Shown: positions 17,123 to 26,986, counted from the first letter of the stretch. The stretch: 51,609 nt of DNA from Acetobacter oeni (GCF_011516825.1 NZ_WOTA01000025.1:1-51609), one strand, 5' to 3'. The notes: a model not told the origin generated them from the letters alone. Program-made: numbers and translations.

Positions 17123-18046
17123 ATGGAATGGCAGCGGGCGGCTGATCTGCGGCGGTTACGGTATTTTGTGGCGGTGGCGGAGTGCGGGAGTTTCACGCGG
17201 GCGGCGGCGGCGCTGGGGATGGAACAGCCGCCGCTGAGTCAGCAGATCCGGCAGTTTGAGGGGGATCTGGGTGTGTCGTTGTTTCAGCGGCAGACGCGGG
17301 GGGTTGTTCTGACGGACATTGGCGCGGCTTTGCTGGAGCAGGCTCGGACGATTCTGGCGTTGTCGGAGGAGTTTGTGGCGACAGCGAGCGGGATGGCGCG
17401 GGGTGAGCGGGGGCATTTGCGGGTCGGGCTGGCGGGGGCGGTTTCGCTGTTACCGATCATTCCTTCCACGATCAGGCGGTTTCGTGAGGCGTGGCCGGAG
17501 GTTGTGGTTTCGTTTGAGGAGAGCAACACCCCTGCCCTTTCGGCGGCTTTGCATGAGCGTCGGGTTGATGTTGCGATTGTGCGGCCTCCGGTGACGGATG
17601 ATCGGGATCTGGCGATTTATCCGCTGCTGGATGAGCCGACGGTTGCGGCGTTGCCGAGCGGGCATGAGCATGCGGCGGACGGTGCGATCCGGCTTTCGAT
17701 GCTGGAGGCTGAGCCGCTGATTATTTTCCCGCGAGAGCTGGGGCCGGGATTTCACGACGCGATTTTATCGGCGTGTCAGAATGCGGGGTTTACGCCGAAG
17801 ATGGGGCAGCAGGCGCCGCAGATTGCGGCGACGGTTCCGCTGGTTGCGGCGGGGCTTGGTGTTTCGGTGGTGCCGCAGTCTTTATCGCAGATTCATGCGG
17901 GGGGTGTGACGTTTCATCCGATTGAGGAGCCGGCGCCAAAGGCTTCGCTGGCGATTGCGGTGTTGCGGGGGCGACATGTTCCGCTGGTGACGCGGTTTGT
18001 GGCGGCGTTGCGGGAGGCTTGCCGGGAGTGGGAGGCGGGGGGTTGA
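17123..18046 (+). CDS. LysR-family regulator, probably of glcDEF
   Basis: About 307 residues from the ATG at 17123 (MEWQRAADLRRLRYFVAV); the frame has earlier possible starts at 17039 and 17111. The winged HTH reads RLRYFVAVAECGSFTRAAAALGMEQPPLSQQIRQFE, followed by the LysR substrate-binding domain. Transcription is divergent from glcD, and LysR regulators commonly control the neighbouring divergent operon, often with an acid as co-inducer; glycolate is a reasonable guess. Its stop overlaps the start of a GST gene, so both are on one transcript. Confidence 0.87.
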   Translation: MEWQRAADLRRLRYFVAVAECGSFTRAAAALGMEQPPLSQQIRQFEGDLGVSLFQRQTRGVVLTDIGAALLEQARTILALSEEFVATASGMARGERGHLRVGLAGAVSLLPIIPSTIRRFREAWPEVVVSFEESNTPALSAALHERRVDVAIVRPPVTDDRDLAIYPLLDEPTVAALPSGHEHAADGAIRLSMLEAEPLIIFPRELGPGFHDAILSACQNAGFTPKMGQQAPQIAATVPLVAAGLGVSVVPQSLSQIHAGGVTFHPIEEPAPKASLAIAVLRGRHVPLVTRFVAALREACREWEAGG

Positions 18047-18705
18047 GGGGACGGGCACAGGGCGCTGTGGCGTGGCCTGTGCTCTGGAGTTTCCGGCGGT
18101 GTCCCTATGCGATGCGGGCGCGGCTGGCTTTGCTGGTGAGCGGGGTTCGGGTTGAGGTGCGGGAGGTTTTGTTGCGGGAGAAGCCTGCGGCAATGCTGGC
18201 GGTGTCTCCGAAGGGAACGGTTCCGGTTCTGGTTTTACCGGATGGTGTGGTGATTGATGAGAGTCTCGATGTGATGCGGTGGGCTCTGGGGCGGGACGAT
18301 CCTGAGGGGTGGCTGCCGGGGGCGGATTTCGGTCTGGTCGGGGCGTGTGACGGGGTGTTTAAGTTTCATCTTGATCGGTACAAGTATTTTACGCGGTATG
18401 GGTGTGATCCGCTGGAGCATCGGACGGAGGGGGTTCGGTTTCTGAAGGAGCTGGAGGCGCGGCTTTCGGGCGGGTTTCTGTGTGGGGAGCGGTTCAGGCT
18501 GACGGATGCGGCGGTTTTGCCGTTTGTGCGGCAGTTTGCGGCGGTGGATGCGGCGTGGTTCGGGGGGCTGGATTTGCCGCGTGTGCGGGGGTGGCTGGAA
18601 GGGTTTGTTTCATCGGCTTTGTTTGCGCGGGCGATGCGGCGGTATGCGGTGTGGCGGCCGGGGGATGAGGGCGGCGGGGCGTCTGTGTGTTTTCCGGAGT
18701 TATAA
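18043..18705 (+). CDS. Glutathione S-transferase-like protein
   Basis: About 220 residues. Thioredoxin-fold N-terminus with SFRRCPYAMRARLAL, a CPYA motif like that of glutaredoxin 2/GrxB-type GSTs, then PKGTVPVLVLPDGVVIDESLDVMRWAL for glutathione binding. An all-helical C-terminal domain follows (FRLTDAAVLPFVRQFAAVD). The TTG at 18043 overlaps the LysR stop (TTGA) and has GGAGG seven bases before it; a TTG at 18019 and GTGs at 18028 and 18067 are alternatives. Likely a cytoplasmic thiol transferase or detoxification enzyme, translationally coupled to the LysR gene. Confidence 0.82.
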   Translation: MRGRAQGAVAWPVLWSFRRCPYAMRARLALLVSGVRVEVREVLLREKPAAMLAVSPKGTVPVLVLPDGVVIDESLDVMRWALGRDDPEGWLPGADFGLVGACDGVFKFHLDRYKYFTRYGCDPLEHRTEGVRFLKELEARLSGGFLCGERFRLTDAAVLPFVRQFAAVDAAWFGGLDLPRVRGWLEGFVSSALFARAMRRYAVWRPGDEGGGASVCFPEL

Positions 18706-18865
18706 GGCTGGAAAAAGGTTCGTTTATAGCTCGGGGGACGGTTTGGCTGGCAGGCGGATCAGATCCGGGATGAGGCGCAATTCTCCGTTTTTTGCGGGAA
18801 AATGGTTTGCGGAGTACGGTGTGGCATGATCTGCGGCTTACTTTGACCCCTGGAAGATCCGGCAA

Positions 18866-20833
18866 ATGAAGAAGATTTTGTTCCTTACTGTTCTGTTCCC
18901 GGCGGTCGCCGCGGCGCAGGCTCCGTTGCAGAGTTTTCTGAAAGCCGACAGGTCTCTGGGGCAATATAACCCGCTTTCTGAATCGGTAAATGTGGGTATT
19001 TTCCCTGAGACTCCGTCTTATGCGGGTATGCAGTATGCTTCGCCGGTCAAGACGATATTGCAGAATAATCCGCCGGTTCACGCGTGGGATGTTCCGGCTG
19101 ACATGATCGGGTCCGGGATTCCGTGGGGGCAGGTGGAAATGCTTGGCGGTCATCGCGCTGACGACAAGGCGTTTCACTGGGTGTTCGGTCAGCCTGTCGC
19201 CGGTGGTCTTCAGGCTGTTGTGGATGCTGTTTATATGAACGGGATGTCGGCGGGCCAGGGGTCCGGTGTGACGGCGGGGGGATGGTCCGGCATTGTAAAC
19301 TATCCGGAACTGGATGCCGTGGCCCGGGAGGAGCGCACGGGTTCGGCGCCTCCCCGCTTTATTGCTTCATCGACGATCAGGGATCCGCAGGGCAACACTC
19401 ATGCGGTCACATTCAGCCGGACGGGCGCATCGTTTACACCGGCTCTTCCTGCTTACTGGGCAAAATTTCTTGTCAAAGGCATGAATGTATCAAGCAATGA
19501 GGTTGCGGCGCAGAAAAAGCGGCTCTGGCAGAACAGCTGGCTTATGCCTTATCTGACCAGTTCGGGGAGTGACGGGAAATTTACCCGGCCGATCAATACT
19601 TATTTTGGCACGATTGCGGGCTGGCACACGAATACTGACGGGACAGTGGACAGTATAACGCTTGATAATGGGTGGGGAATGCTGGGGCAGGTCTATTACG
19701 GGCTGGGTTCCGCGCCGCATACGCCCGGATCGGAGACACTGGATAATTCGGCGCCTTCGCTTGATCATTTCTTTACGCATGTAAACAGTCCGGCTGTTTT
19801 CTTTGGTCTTTATACGAAAGCGTTCCCTGAATATCAGCTTTGTCAGCTTGACTCACCGGGCGGATCACATGGGGATATCAACAATCCGAACGGAAGCTTT
19901 GGCAATCAGGTCAATCAGTGTGCCAATGAGTGGGATTTCTGGAATGAGAAACAGGATGATTATTCCGGAACTCTTCAGGGGCTGGCGCTTGATTTTAACA
20001 GCCGTTCGGCATTGACGAAGGACTCGTTCGGAATTCTTCTGTCTGGTGGGGGAAAACTGCCTCAGGGGTTTCTTTCGACCAATCTCGACAATAATGCGGC
20101 TGCTTATACGGCGCTTGGGCCGGGCGGGCTTGTTACGGCGTTATTTCAGCCATCCGATCTTGGAACTTTGCCTGGTTCGTTCAGTGAACTTGCGAATTTT
20201 GGTTTCGATACGAGGCCGCAGGGCAATTATACGGGGTATGTTTCGGTTACTCAGGTTCGCGACCAGAAGATGACGGAGCGTCCTGAGAGTTCCAACTATG
20301 CTTCGCAGTCAATTCATATTCAGTATCACGACTCTAATGGCGGGCAGAATATTTCTCCGTCTGCGAATGTTCCGTGGGACCCGGCATCGGGCGCATCGGG
20401 CGGTCAGGTGGTATTTAATCCGAAGGGATATTATCATGGTATCGGGATAGGGGCCGGGAATAACGGTTATGATCCGAACTATGGTCTTATTGTTGCGGAA
20501 AACGGCACTGTTTTATTACCCGGTGCAAAAATAGAATTTACGAATACGGGCGGGGACGCGGCGGGCGGTCTGCTTTATAATAAAGAGCAAAAATCTCTTT
20601 ATTTTACGACACCCGCCGATTTCACAAAACCTCTGACTGTGGAAGCGAATGCCGAACTGAAAGGGTCAGTTTCCGTGAAGGGTGTTCTGAATGCGAGGGC
20701 GCTGATTATTCCGTATGGGACGCCTGCGAAAGGGGCGCCGTGCGCGAACGGGCAGATGATGATGGATGATACGAATGAATATGCCTGTCATGCCGGCAGG
20801 TGGAGATATCGTTCTGAAGGAAAAGAATGGTGA
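18866..20833 (+). CDS. Large secreted protein of unknown function
   Basis: 655 residues. Signal peptide MKKILFLTVLFPAVAAAQA, then a long Gly/Asn/Ser-rich region without membrane segments. The C-terminal 70 residues (LTVEANAELKGSVSVKGVLNARALII) look like a short beta-repeat stalk followed by a Cys-containing cap, APCANGQMMMDD and then YACHAGRWRY. A cap of this type resembles the C-termini of type IV pilus tip or phage-type receptor-binding proteins, but the likeness is weak. No obvious catalytic motif. Exported to periplasm or surface. A stand-alone gene, about 140 bases ahead of the tandem hydrolase gene. Confidence 0.7.
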   Translation: MKKILFLTVLFPAVAAAQAPLQSFLKADRSLGQYNPLSESVNVGIFPETPSYAGMQYASPVKTILQNNPPVHAWDVPADMIGSGIPWGQVEMLGGHRADDKAFHWVFGQPVAGGLQAVVDAVYMNGMSAGQGSGVTAGGWSGIVNYPELDAVAREERTGSAPPRFIASSTIRDPQGNTHAVTFSRTGASFTPALPAYWAKFLVKGMNVSSNEVAAQKKRLWQNSWLMPYLTSSGSDGKFTRPINTYFGTIAGWHTNTDGTVDSITLDNGWGMLGQVYYGLGSAPHTPGSETLDNSAPSLDHFFTHVNSPAVFFGLYTKAFPEYQLCQLDSPGGSHGDINNPNGSFGNQVNQCANEWDFWNEKQDDYSGTLQGLALDFNSRSALTKDSFGILLSGGGKLPQGFLSTNLDNNAAAYTALGPGGLVTALFQPSDLGTLPGSFSELANFGFDTRPQGNYTGYVSVTQVRDQKMTERPESSNYASQSIHIQYHDSNGGQNISPSANVPWDPASGASGGQVVFNPKGYYHGIGIGAGNNGYDPNYGLIVAENGTVLLPGAKIEFTNTGGDAAGGLLYNKEQKSLYFTTPADFTKPLTVEANAELKGSVSVKGVLNARALIIPYGTPAKGAPCANGQMMMDDTNEYACHAGRWRYRSEGKEW

Positions 20834-20976
20834 GCGGAGAAGGAGCGGTATCTCTGTTCTGAGTGTTCGGTGACGGAGAGGCCCCTTGATTCGATATCTC
20901 TGTAAGAATTTTGTTTATAAATTATAAATATGTATTTTGAATATTGAGGCGTTCAGAAGAATATGGAAGCTAAACT

Positions 20977-23289
20977 GTGAGCGGGACCGGAACCACGGGC
21001 AGCGGTAACAGTAAGGCAGTCGTACTGTTCAGTGGTATTCATCTTTTCGCTGCCATGCGGGATTTCGGGACTGACACTGTCTTTGTCACTTTTAACAACC
21101 GGGCTGAGACGCCGTCTGCGGACGCACCGGAAGATCGTTTCTGGGCGGACACTTTCTTTGCGAAGCTCGGCTATTCGGCGATCGGTATTGTCAGCCGGGC
21201 ACCGAACTGGTTTCCGCCGGATGAGATGAGTGCTGTGGCGGAGGCCATCCGCCCACGTTTACGCGGCAAGCGTGTCGTCACCTATGGCAGCAGCATGGGC
21301 GGTTATGCCGCGCTGAAATTCTCGAATCTGCTTGGCGCCGGTCTGGCGCTGGCTTTTTCGCCCCAGTGGTCGAACAACCCGGCGGATGTCGGGACATTCG
21401 ACTGTCGCTGGACTTCGCTTTACGACCCGGCATTGCAGGGAGGGGTGGCGATTACCGCCGGGGATCTTCACGGTAAATGCTTTATCTTTCTCGATCCGCA
21501 CGAGAGGGAGGACCGGGAGCATGGCGATCGGCTGACGGCACTTCCCGGTGTGACACGCATTGTCGCGCCATTTACCTGGCATGCCACGCTGGGTCAGCTG
21601 ATCAGCAGCTCCGGTAAAGAAAGCCGCCAGCTGATGGAACTGGCGACTGACCCGCGAACCGGCACGGCTGAAAGGTTCCGGCAGCTGTTCCGCGTTTCGC
21701 GCCGGACCAGCAGAAGCTATCATGAGACGAAATTTCACTGTGTAGCATCCCGGCTGGAGCGCGGCGGGACTGCCCGTTTCCATGAACTTGCCGGCCTCTG
21801 CGCGGATGAGGCCACGCAGGAGGCACGGCTTCTGAAAGGCGTCATGCTGTTCCTGGACGGAGAGCCTGAAGCGGGTCTCGAACTGGTGCAACGGGAAACG
21901 CCGTCCGGCCTGCATCACATCCATGTCTCGTCGCTGGAGCGCGTTCTGCGGATTTATCGGATTCGTGGCTTCGTGGAGGGCGAGATACTTCTGCGCCGCG
22001 CGCTCCGCGACCGCGAGCCGGAGAATGGTCTGGGACGGCTGAATTTTGCTGGTGAAATGGAGGCGCTCGGCAGGCCTGAAGCGGGGATCGCAGATCTCAT
22101 CGCTTTGTGCCGGGAGCGGGATGTCACGCCGTGGCGAGAGGAAATCGGCCATTTTGCGCGAAGAGTAAACAGCCGCGAACTGCTTGTCGCTCTGCTGGGT
22201 GATGATCTTATCTTTGATGGCGCGCAGGTAAGCGTCGTCTCACAGATGACGGACTCGGAAACGGTGGTCATCGTCTTCGATGGCACTGAGGGCCGAATGC
22301 CGGATGAGTTCGAAGGGAGCCGGATCTGTCACCGGAGCGGGCTGTCGGTGATTGGTATCCTGTCTCCTTCCTGGTTTCCTCCGGATGAGATGGAGCGCGC
22401 TGTTTCTGCGATTGCGGAGCGGACTGACGGACGACGCGTTGTGACCACCGGGCATCATGTCGGTGGCTATGCCGCCTTCAGATACGCGTATGCTCTGGGT
22501 GCGGAGCTGACTGTGGCTTTTGCGCCGCGTTTTTGCAGGGAAGGTGCAGGACGGGGTGATGCCGGTGGTCCGATCGAAAGCGCTGATCTTCCGGCACGTG
22601 GCCTGATTGTCTCCGACCCGCGCCAGCCGGATGACAGGTATCATGCCGAACTGATCGCGGCGCGGGGCAGCATTACGATTGTTCCGGCCCGGTTTACCTG
22701 GGGCTCGCCGGAACGCTATTTCGCAGGCGTGAATGAGCCGCGTCTTCCTGAGCTGTTCAGGGATCTTTCTCAGGTGACAGCGGCGAGCTTACGCCAGGCA
22801 CTTCGTGCGTCCCGGCGTCAGGCGGAAATTTACAACTACGTACTATATTATGATCTTCTGCACAGGTTTGAGACGCGGGGAGATTTCCGGGCGCTTTTCC
22901 GCAGCCTGGTGTCCGGAAGCGACGGGGCTGACCATATTCTGGCGGACGCGCTTCTGATGCAGTTTGAAGACCCTGGTGAGGCGCCTCTGCTAAAGCTTCG
23001 CCGTGTGCTCGATAATCCGCATGCACAGTACGATTCCCATCGGTTCTGGGCGCTTTACCGGAAATCCGGCTGGCGTGAGGGCGCGCTGGCGCTGGCGCGC
23101 GCGATGCACCGCACCGATGCGGGAAATATCGACGTTCGTATCATGCTGGTTGCGTCCCTGTTTGACTTAAAAAAATACGACGAAGCGCTTATCGTTCTGT
23201 TTTCAGCTCTGCCGATCGAAGATCGCCACAGGGCGCTGATCCGGGAAATTGCGGAGACTCTGGTCGATAATCAGAGGAACGCCCTGTAA
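20977..23289 (+). CDS. Tandem alpha/beta-hydrolase protein, second domain degenerate
   Basis: 770 residues from a GTG at 20977 with GGAAG seven bases upstream. Two copies of an alpha/beta-hydrolase-like domain are visible. The first has WFPPDEM at about 78-84, the nucleophile elbow GSSMGGYAA with Ser106, and a late FTWHA His. The second repeats WFPPDEM near 468, but its elbow reads GHHVGGYAA (His494 where Ser is expected) and the late His is Gly (FTWGS). Between and after them are helical TPR-like stretches (ILLRRALRDREPENGLGRLNF; a final segment with KKYDEALIVLF). Possibly a polysaccharide- or glycolipid-processing enzyme, which is inference. No signal peptide. Confidence 0.72.
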   Translation: MSGTGTTGSGNSKAVVLFSGIHLFAAMRDFGTDTVFVTFNNRAETPSADAPEDRFWADTFFAKLGYSAIGIVSRAPNWFPPDEMSAVAEAIRPRLRGKRVVTYGSSMGGYAALKFSNLLGAGLALAFSPQWSNNPADVGTFDCRWTSLYDPALQGGVAITAGDLHGKCFIFLDPHEREDREHGDRLTALPGVTRIVAPFTWHATLGQLISSSGKESRQLMELATDPRTGTAERFRQLFRVSRRTSRSYHETKFHCVASRLERGGTARFHELAGLCADEATQEARLLKGVMLFLDGEPEAGLELVQRETPSGLHHIHVSSLERVLRIYRIRGFVEGEILLRRALRDREPENGLGRLNFAGEMEALGRPEAGIADLIALCRERDVTPWREEIGHFARRVNSRELLVALLGDDLIFDGAQVSVVSQMTDSETVVIVFDGTEGRMPDEFEGSRICHRSGLSVIGILSPSWFPPDEMERAVSAIAERTDGRRVVTTGHHVGGYAAFRYAYALGAELTVAFAPRFCREGAGRGDAGGPIESADLPARGLIVSDPRQPDDRYHAELIAARGSITIVPARFTWGSPERYFAGVNEPRLPELFRDLSQVTAASLRQALRASRRQAEIYNYVLYYDLLHRFETRGDFRALFRSLVSGSDGADHILADALLMQFEDPGEAPLLKLRRVLDNPHAQYDSHRFWALYRKSGWREGALALARAMHRTDAGNIDVRIMLVASLFDLKKYDEALIVLFSALPIEDRHRALIREIAETLVDNQRNAL

Positions 23290-23681
23290 TCATCTGTCCG
23301 GATTTCGGAACTGTCATTGAGGGATGGCGGTGGCGGCGCCCCGTATCATTATCGCCCCTGTATCCTCTGATGTGTGCAGACCTTTCCGGGCTCACACACG
23401 CATCGAAGAGGGTCGTGCGTGTTGAATGGTCCGATGAGGTTCTGACAGACAGGGGCGCCATCGCCGGGCTGCCTGCTCCCCTGCAATTTACCCGTTATGA
23501 ACGACGTTGCTCTCTGTAAACATTCTGAAAAAAAGCAGGCTGCGGGAAGAAATGGTGTCAGGTATTACCCGCGCACTGACAAATGAAAGCGCGTGGTGTA
23601 AAGATCCCGGTATTGTCCTGATGAAGATATCGACGGGCGTGCGCGGGAAATCGTTACGTTCAGTTTATAATTAATGGAGTT
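23290..23681 (+). other. Gap with coding-like but start-less frames
   Basis: A frame open from 23271 to the TAA at 23517-23519 reads like real protein (VIICPDFGTVIEGW, then VRVEWSDEVLTDRGAIAGLP), but its first ATG is at 23370, giving only 49 residues. Immediately after, a frame from about 23535 to 23668 gives some 40-55 residues (SGITRALTNESAWCKDPG) ending ten bases before the next gene. These may be small genes or remnants of one decayed gene. I recognise neither. Confidence 0.35.
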
Positions 23682-25358
23682 ATGATGTCTCGCCGCTGGC
23701 TGCTTGCTGTTCTTCCTTCTTTGGTCTCCGTATTTCCGATGCATGTTCTGGCGGCGGAGCCGTGGGCGCCGGTTGATCCGGGCCGGATGTCGGAGGTGAT
23801 AAAGGTTCTGGCGTCGCCGGAGTTTGAGGGACGGTCGCCGGCGACGGCGGGGGAAGACAGGACGGTGACGTGGCTGATCGAGCAGTATCAGGCGATCGGT
23901 CTTGAGCCGGGCGGAGAGAATGGCGGGTGGACGCAGACGGTTCCGCTGTTGCGGACGCGGGTGGGAACACCGTCGCTTCTTGAGGTGGGAATGGACGGGT
24001 CTTCCGTGAGGCTTGTATCCGGAAAGGATATTTATCTCTCGACGATTTTACCGAATGAGCGGATTCAGCTCAGTGCGGTGCCTCTGGTGTTTGCGGGGTA
24101 TGGGGTTCATGCGCCGGAGCGGAACTGGAATGACTTCAAAGGTTATGATCTGCGGGGGAAAATTGCTGTTTTCCTTGTGAACGATCCGGATTTCGAGGCG
24201 GCGCCGGGAGAGCCTGTCGCGGGGCGGTTCGGCGGGCGGACGATGACGTATTATGGTCGCTGGACTTACAAGTATGAGGAAGCGGCGCGGCGCGGGGCTG
24301 TCGGGGCGCTGATTATTCACGATACGGCCGGAGCGTCTTATCCGTGGTCGACGGTGATTGCGCCGGGGGGCGAGACGTTTGACATTGCTCGTGACGACAA
24401 GGCGCAGAAACCGCTTGCGTTGCAGGGCTGGCTTGAGGGGGAAGCGGCGGCGCGTCTGTTTGTGCGGGCGGGGCTTGATCTGAAGGTTTTGCGGGTCCGG
24501 GCGCGCGATCCGGGGTTCCGGCCTGTTGAGCTGAAGGGCATGGGGCTGACCGTGGATGCGCCGGTTGCGGTGGCGCGGTTGCAGAGCCGGAATGTGATCG
24601 GGAAGATCACGGGCGCGAAATATCCTGATGAGACCGTGATGTATGGCGCGCACTGGGATGCGTTCGGGATGAGCACGGATGCGGCGGGGAAAACGGTGAT
24701 GCGGCCCGGGGCGATTGATGACGGGTCGGGGATTGCTGCTGTTCTGGAGATTGCGCGGGCATATCGGGCGGGTGTGAAGCCGGATCGGACGGTGATGTTC
24801 GCGGCCTGGACGGCGGAAGAGCGCGGGTTGCTGGGGTCGTCCTGGTATGCGGCGCATCCGCTGGCGCCGCTGGCGAAGACGGCGGCGAATTTCACGATCG
24901 ATGTGTTGCAGATGGCGGGGCCGGCGCACAATGCGTTTGTGGTCGGGGCCGGTCAGGACACATTGCAGGACGATCTTGCGGTTGCTGCGCGGGATCAGGG
25001 GCGGGTCATGCAGCCTGAAGCGCGCCCGGAGCGCGGGGCGTTTTACCGGGCGGATCATCTGCCGTTCGCGCGGGCGGGGGTTCCGGTTGTAGCGATGATG
25101 GATATGGCGGGGCCGTATGATCTTGTGGCGGGCGGAAGTCAGGCGGGCGAGACGTGGTTACAGAATTACATGAAGTGTTACCACCAGGCATGCGATACAT
25201 GGAGTGCATCGTGGGATCTGCGCGGGGCGGCGGAGGATACGGCGCTGGTTTATGCGGTGGGGCGCCGGGTGGCGTTTTCGCATGACTGGCCGCAGTGGAA
25301 GGCGGGATCTGAATTTGCCGCTGTTCGGGCGGAGACGGCAAAGGAGCGCGGGAACTGA
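23682..25358 (+). CDS. Secreted M28-family zinc aminopeptidase
   Basis: 558 residues. Signal peptide SRRWLLAVLPSLVSVFPMHVLA. A PA-like insertion at about 120-230 (VFAGYGVHAPERNW, GALIIHDTAG) is followed by the M28 catalytic domain: YGAHWDAFG (first His/Asp), GAIDDGSGIAAVLE (bridging Asp), TAEERGLLGS (catalytic Glu pair), DVLQMAGP and the final His in YHQACDTW. Two zinc ions are expected. Such enzymes remove N-terminal residues from peptides in the periplasm or outside. Two ATGs are adjacent; GGAG precedes them. It is not obviously part of an operon. Confidence 0.88.
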   Translation: MMSRRWLLAVLPSLVSVFPMHVLAAEPWAPVDPGRMSEVIKVLASPEFEGRSPATAGEDRTVTWLIEQYQAIGLEPGGENGGWTQTVPLLRTRVGTPSLLEVGMDGSSVRLVSGKDIYLSTILPNERIQLSAVPLVFAGYGVHAPERNWNDFKGYDLRGKIAVFLVNDPDFEAAPGEPVAGRFGGRTMTYYGRWTYKYEEAARRGAVGALIIHDTAGASYPWSTVIAPGGETFDIARDDKAQKPLALQGWLEGEAAARLFVRAGLDLKVLRVRARDPGFRPVELKGMGLTVDAPVAVARLQSRNVIGKITGAKYPDETVMYGAHWDAFGMSTDAAGKTVMRPGAIDDGSGIAAVLEIARAYRAGVKPDRTVMFAAWTAEERGLLGSSWYAAHPLAPLAKTAANFTIDVLQMAGPAHNAFVVGAGQDTLQDDLAVAARDQGRVMQPEARPERGAFYRADHLPFARAGVPVVAMMDMAGPYDLVAGGSQAGETWLQNYMKCYHQACDTWSASWDLRGAAEDTALVYAVGRRVAFSHDWPQWKAGSEFAAVRAETAKERGN

Positions 25359-25534
25359 TGCGGGGCAGGTCTTCAGGGACGTGCGCGGCAATTTGAGCGA
25401 ATGCTGTATTAATGTTTTTTTAACGATAATACTTTGGTCTGATGTGGTTGTTGCTGGCTGTTTTCAGGCACTGTATTGATGCCGGAGGAAAAGGTGCCTA
25501 GATTTTCCTGCGGGGACAGACAGGGGCAGGCTGC

Positions 25535-26206
25535 ATGACGAACGATATTCTTCCATTTCATCCGGATCTTGTTATGAATCCGGAGCCGCGCTGTCCGTGT
25601 GTTCTTGTTCTCGACACCTCCACCTCGATGTCGGGGTCGCGTATTCAGGCTCTGAACGAAGGGCTGAAGCTGTTTCAGCAGGAGTTGCAGTCCGATCCGC
25701 TTGCCACGCAGCGGGTTGAGATTGCGACGGTGACGTTTGGTCCGGCGCGGCTGGAGCAGAATTTCGTGTCTGCGCAGCGTTATATTGCCCCTCATCTGAC
25801 GACGGGCGGCAATACGCCGCTGGGCGATGCTGTTCTTCTGGCCTTGCAGACCCTGGAGCAGCGCAAGGTGGATTATCGCGAGGCGGGGATCGGGTATTAT
25901 CGTCCCTGGGTGTTTCTTGTGACAGACGGCTCGCCGACGGATAGCTGGCACGCTGCCGCCCGGGCGATTCATGCCGGAGACAATACGGCGAGCAAGAGTT
26001 TCAGTTTTTTTGCTGTCGGGGTTGAGGGCGCGGACATGCAGACGCTTTCGGCCATTTGCAGCCCGGCGCGTCCTCCTGTTCCGCTGAAGGGGCTGAGTTT
26101 CCGGGAGATGTTTTCCTGGCTGTCGAGTTCTCTGAGCGGGGTGGCACATTCGCAGGTCGGGGCGGCGGTTCCGCTGTCGGCGCCGATGGGCTGGACGGAA
26201 GTCTGA
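25535..26206 (+). CDS. von Willebrand A domain protein, TerY/YegL type
   Basis: 223 residues, essentially one vWA domain. The metal-ion-dependent adhesion site is DTSTSMSGSRI (about 27-37), with the later Thr in TTGGNTPLGDA and Asp in VFLVTDGSPTD. First gene of a compact triad with a PP2C phosphatase and a protein kinase; the stop is 5 bases before the next start. The same trio is E. coli yegL-yegK-yegI and the TerY-P module described in tellurite-resistance-type stress systems. The vWA protein is thought to be the scaffold or target. A 19-codon frame from 25479 ends in an ATGA overlap with this start and may couple translation. Confidence 0.85.
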   Translation: MTNDILPFHPDLVMNPEPRCPCVLVLDTSTSMSGSRIQALNEGLKLFQQELQSDPLATQRVEIATVTFGPARLEQNFVSAQRYIAPHLTTGGNTPLGDAVLLALQTLEQRKVDYREAGIGYYRPWVFLVTDGSPTDSWHAAARAIHAGDNTASKSFSFFAVGVEGADMQTLSAICSPARPPVPLKGLSFREMFSWLSSSLSGVAHSQVGAAVPLSAPMGWTEV

Positions 26207-26211
26207 TCGTG

Positions 26212-26985
26212 ATGGCGTGGCGGAAGGGCGCCGCCTGTGTGATCGGCACGAGCCATCTGCGTAAATCCCTGCCCTGCCAGGATTCCGCGGCCTGTCTGTG
26301 CTGCGAGGACCGGGATGGCCGGGCTTATCTGGTGGCGACGGTGAGTGACGGCGCGGGAACGGCTGCGGAAGCGGAGGCCGGCGCGACGACGGCGACGCGG
26401 GTTTTTATCGATTATGCGAAACAGCGGATCGGGCAGGCATCGGCCTTTGTAGCGGATGAGGCGTTCTGGTCGGAGGTGATGACGAACATTCGGGATGCCA
26501 TCGAGGATCATGCCGTGCTGAATGAACTGAGCGTGGCGGATTATGCCTGCACGTTTATCGGCTGTGTGATCGGGCCTGAGCGTTCGGGGTTTGCTCAGGT
26601 TGGTGACGGGGCGATTGTGGTGCGGGAGGGTGACGGGCTGGTGCCGGTGTTCTGGCCCCAGCACGGGGAGTTTGCGAACCAGACGTTTTTTGTGACCGAA
26701 CCGGATGCGATGGAGAATTTGCAGGTTTGCGGTCGCGGGCGGGTTGATGAGCTGGCGCTGTTTTCGGACGGGATTGAACGGCTGGTGCTCGATTTTACGG
26801 AGGAGCGGGTGCATGAGCCGGCGTTCCGGTCGATTTTTCAGTGGCTGAGAGGGCGTGAGGCGGGGTCGGACGAGGCTGTTGCCGGTGTACTTGAGGCGTG
26901 GCTGGGGTCGGAACAGGTCAACGGGCGTACGGACGATGACAAAAGTCTGATCATTGCGACACGCCTGATGCCTGACGGCGTCTGA
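26212..26985 (+). CDS. PP2C-type protein phosphatase (YegK-like)
   Basis: 257 residues from ATG 26212; a GTG one codon earlier is the alternative. PP2C features: GTSHLRKSLPCQDSAAC near the start, VATVSDGAGTAAEAEAGA with the metal-binding Asp, FAQVGDGAIVVREGD, and LALFSDGIERLV; a late Asp pair is at DDDKSLIIATR. It is a metal-dependent Ser/Thr phosphatase expected to reverse the action of the kinase encoded by the next gene, which begins one base after this stop. Confidence 0.85.
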   Translation: MAWRKGAACVIGTSHLRKSLPCQDSAACLCCEDRDGRAYLVATVSDGAGTAAEAEAGATTATRVFIDYAKQRIGQASAFVADEAFWSEVMTNIRDAIEDHAVLNELSVADYACTFIGCVIGPERSGFAQVGDGAIVVREGDGLVPVFWPQHGEFANQTFFVTEPDAMENLQVCGRGRVDELALFSDGIERLVLDFTEERVHEPAFRSIFQWLRGREAGSDEAVAGVLEAWLGSEQVNGRTDDDKSLIIATRLMPDGV

Positions 26986-26986
26986 A

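Noticed and set aside
24048..25058. Minus-strand open frame of 336 codons
   Set aside because: Antisense shadow of the M28 peptidase, very Arg/Pro/His-rich.
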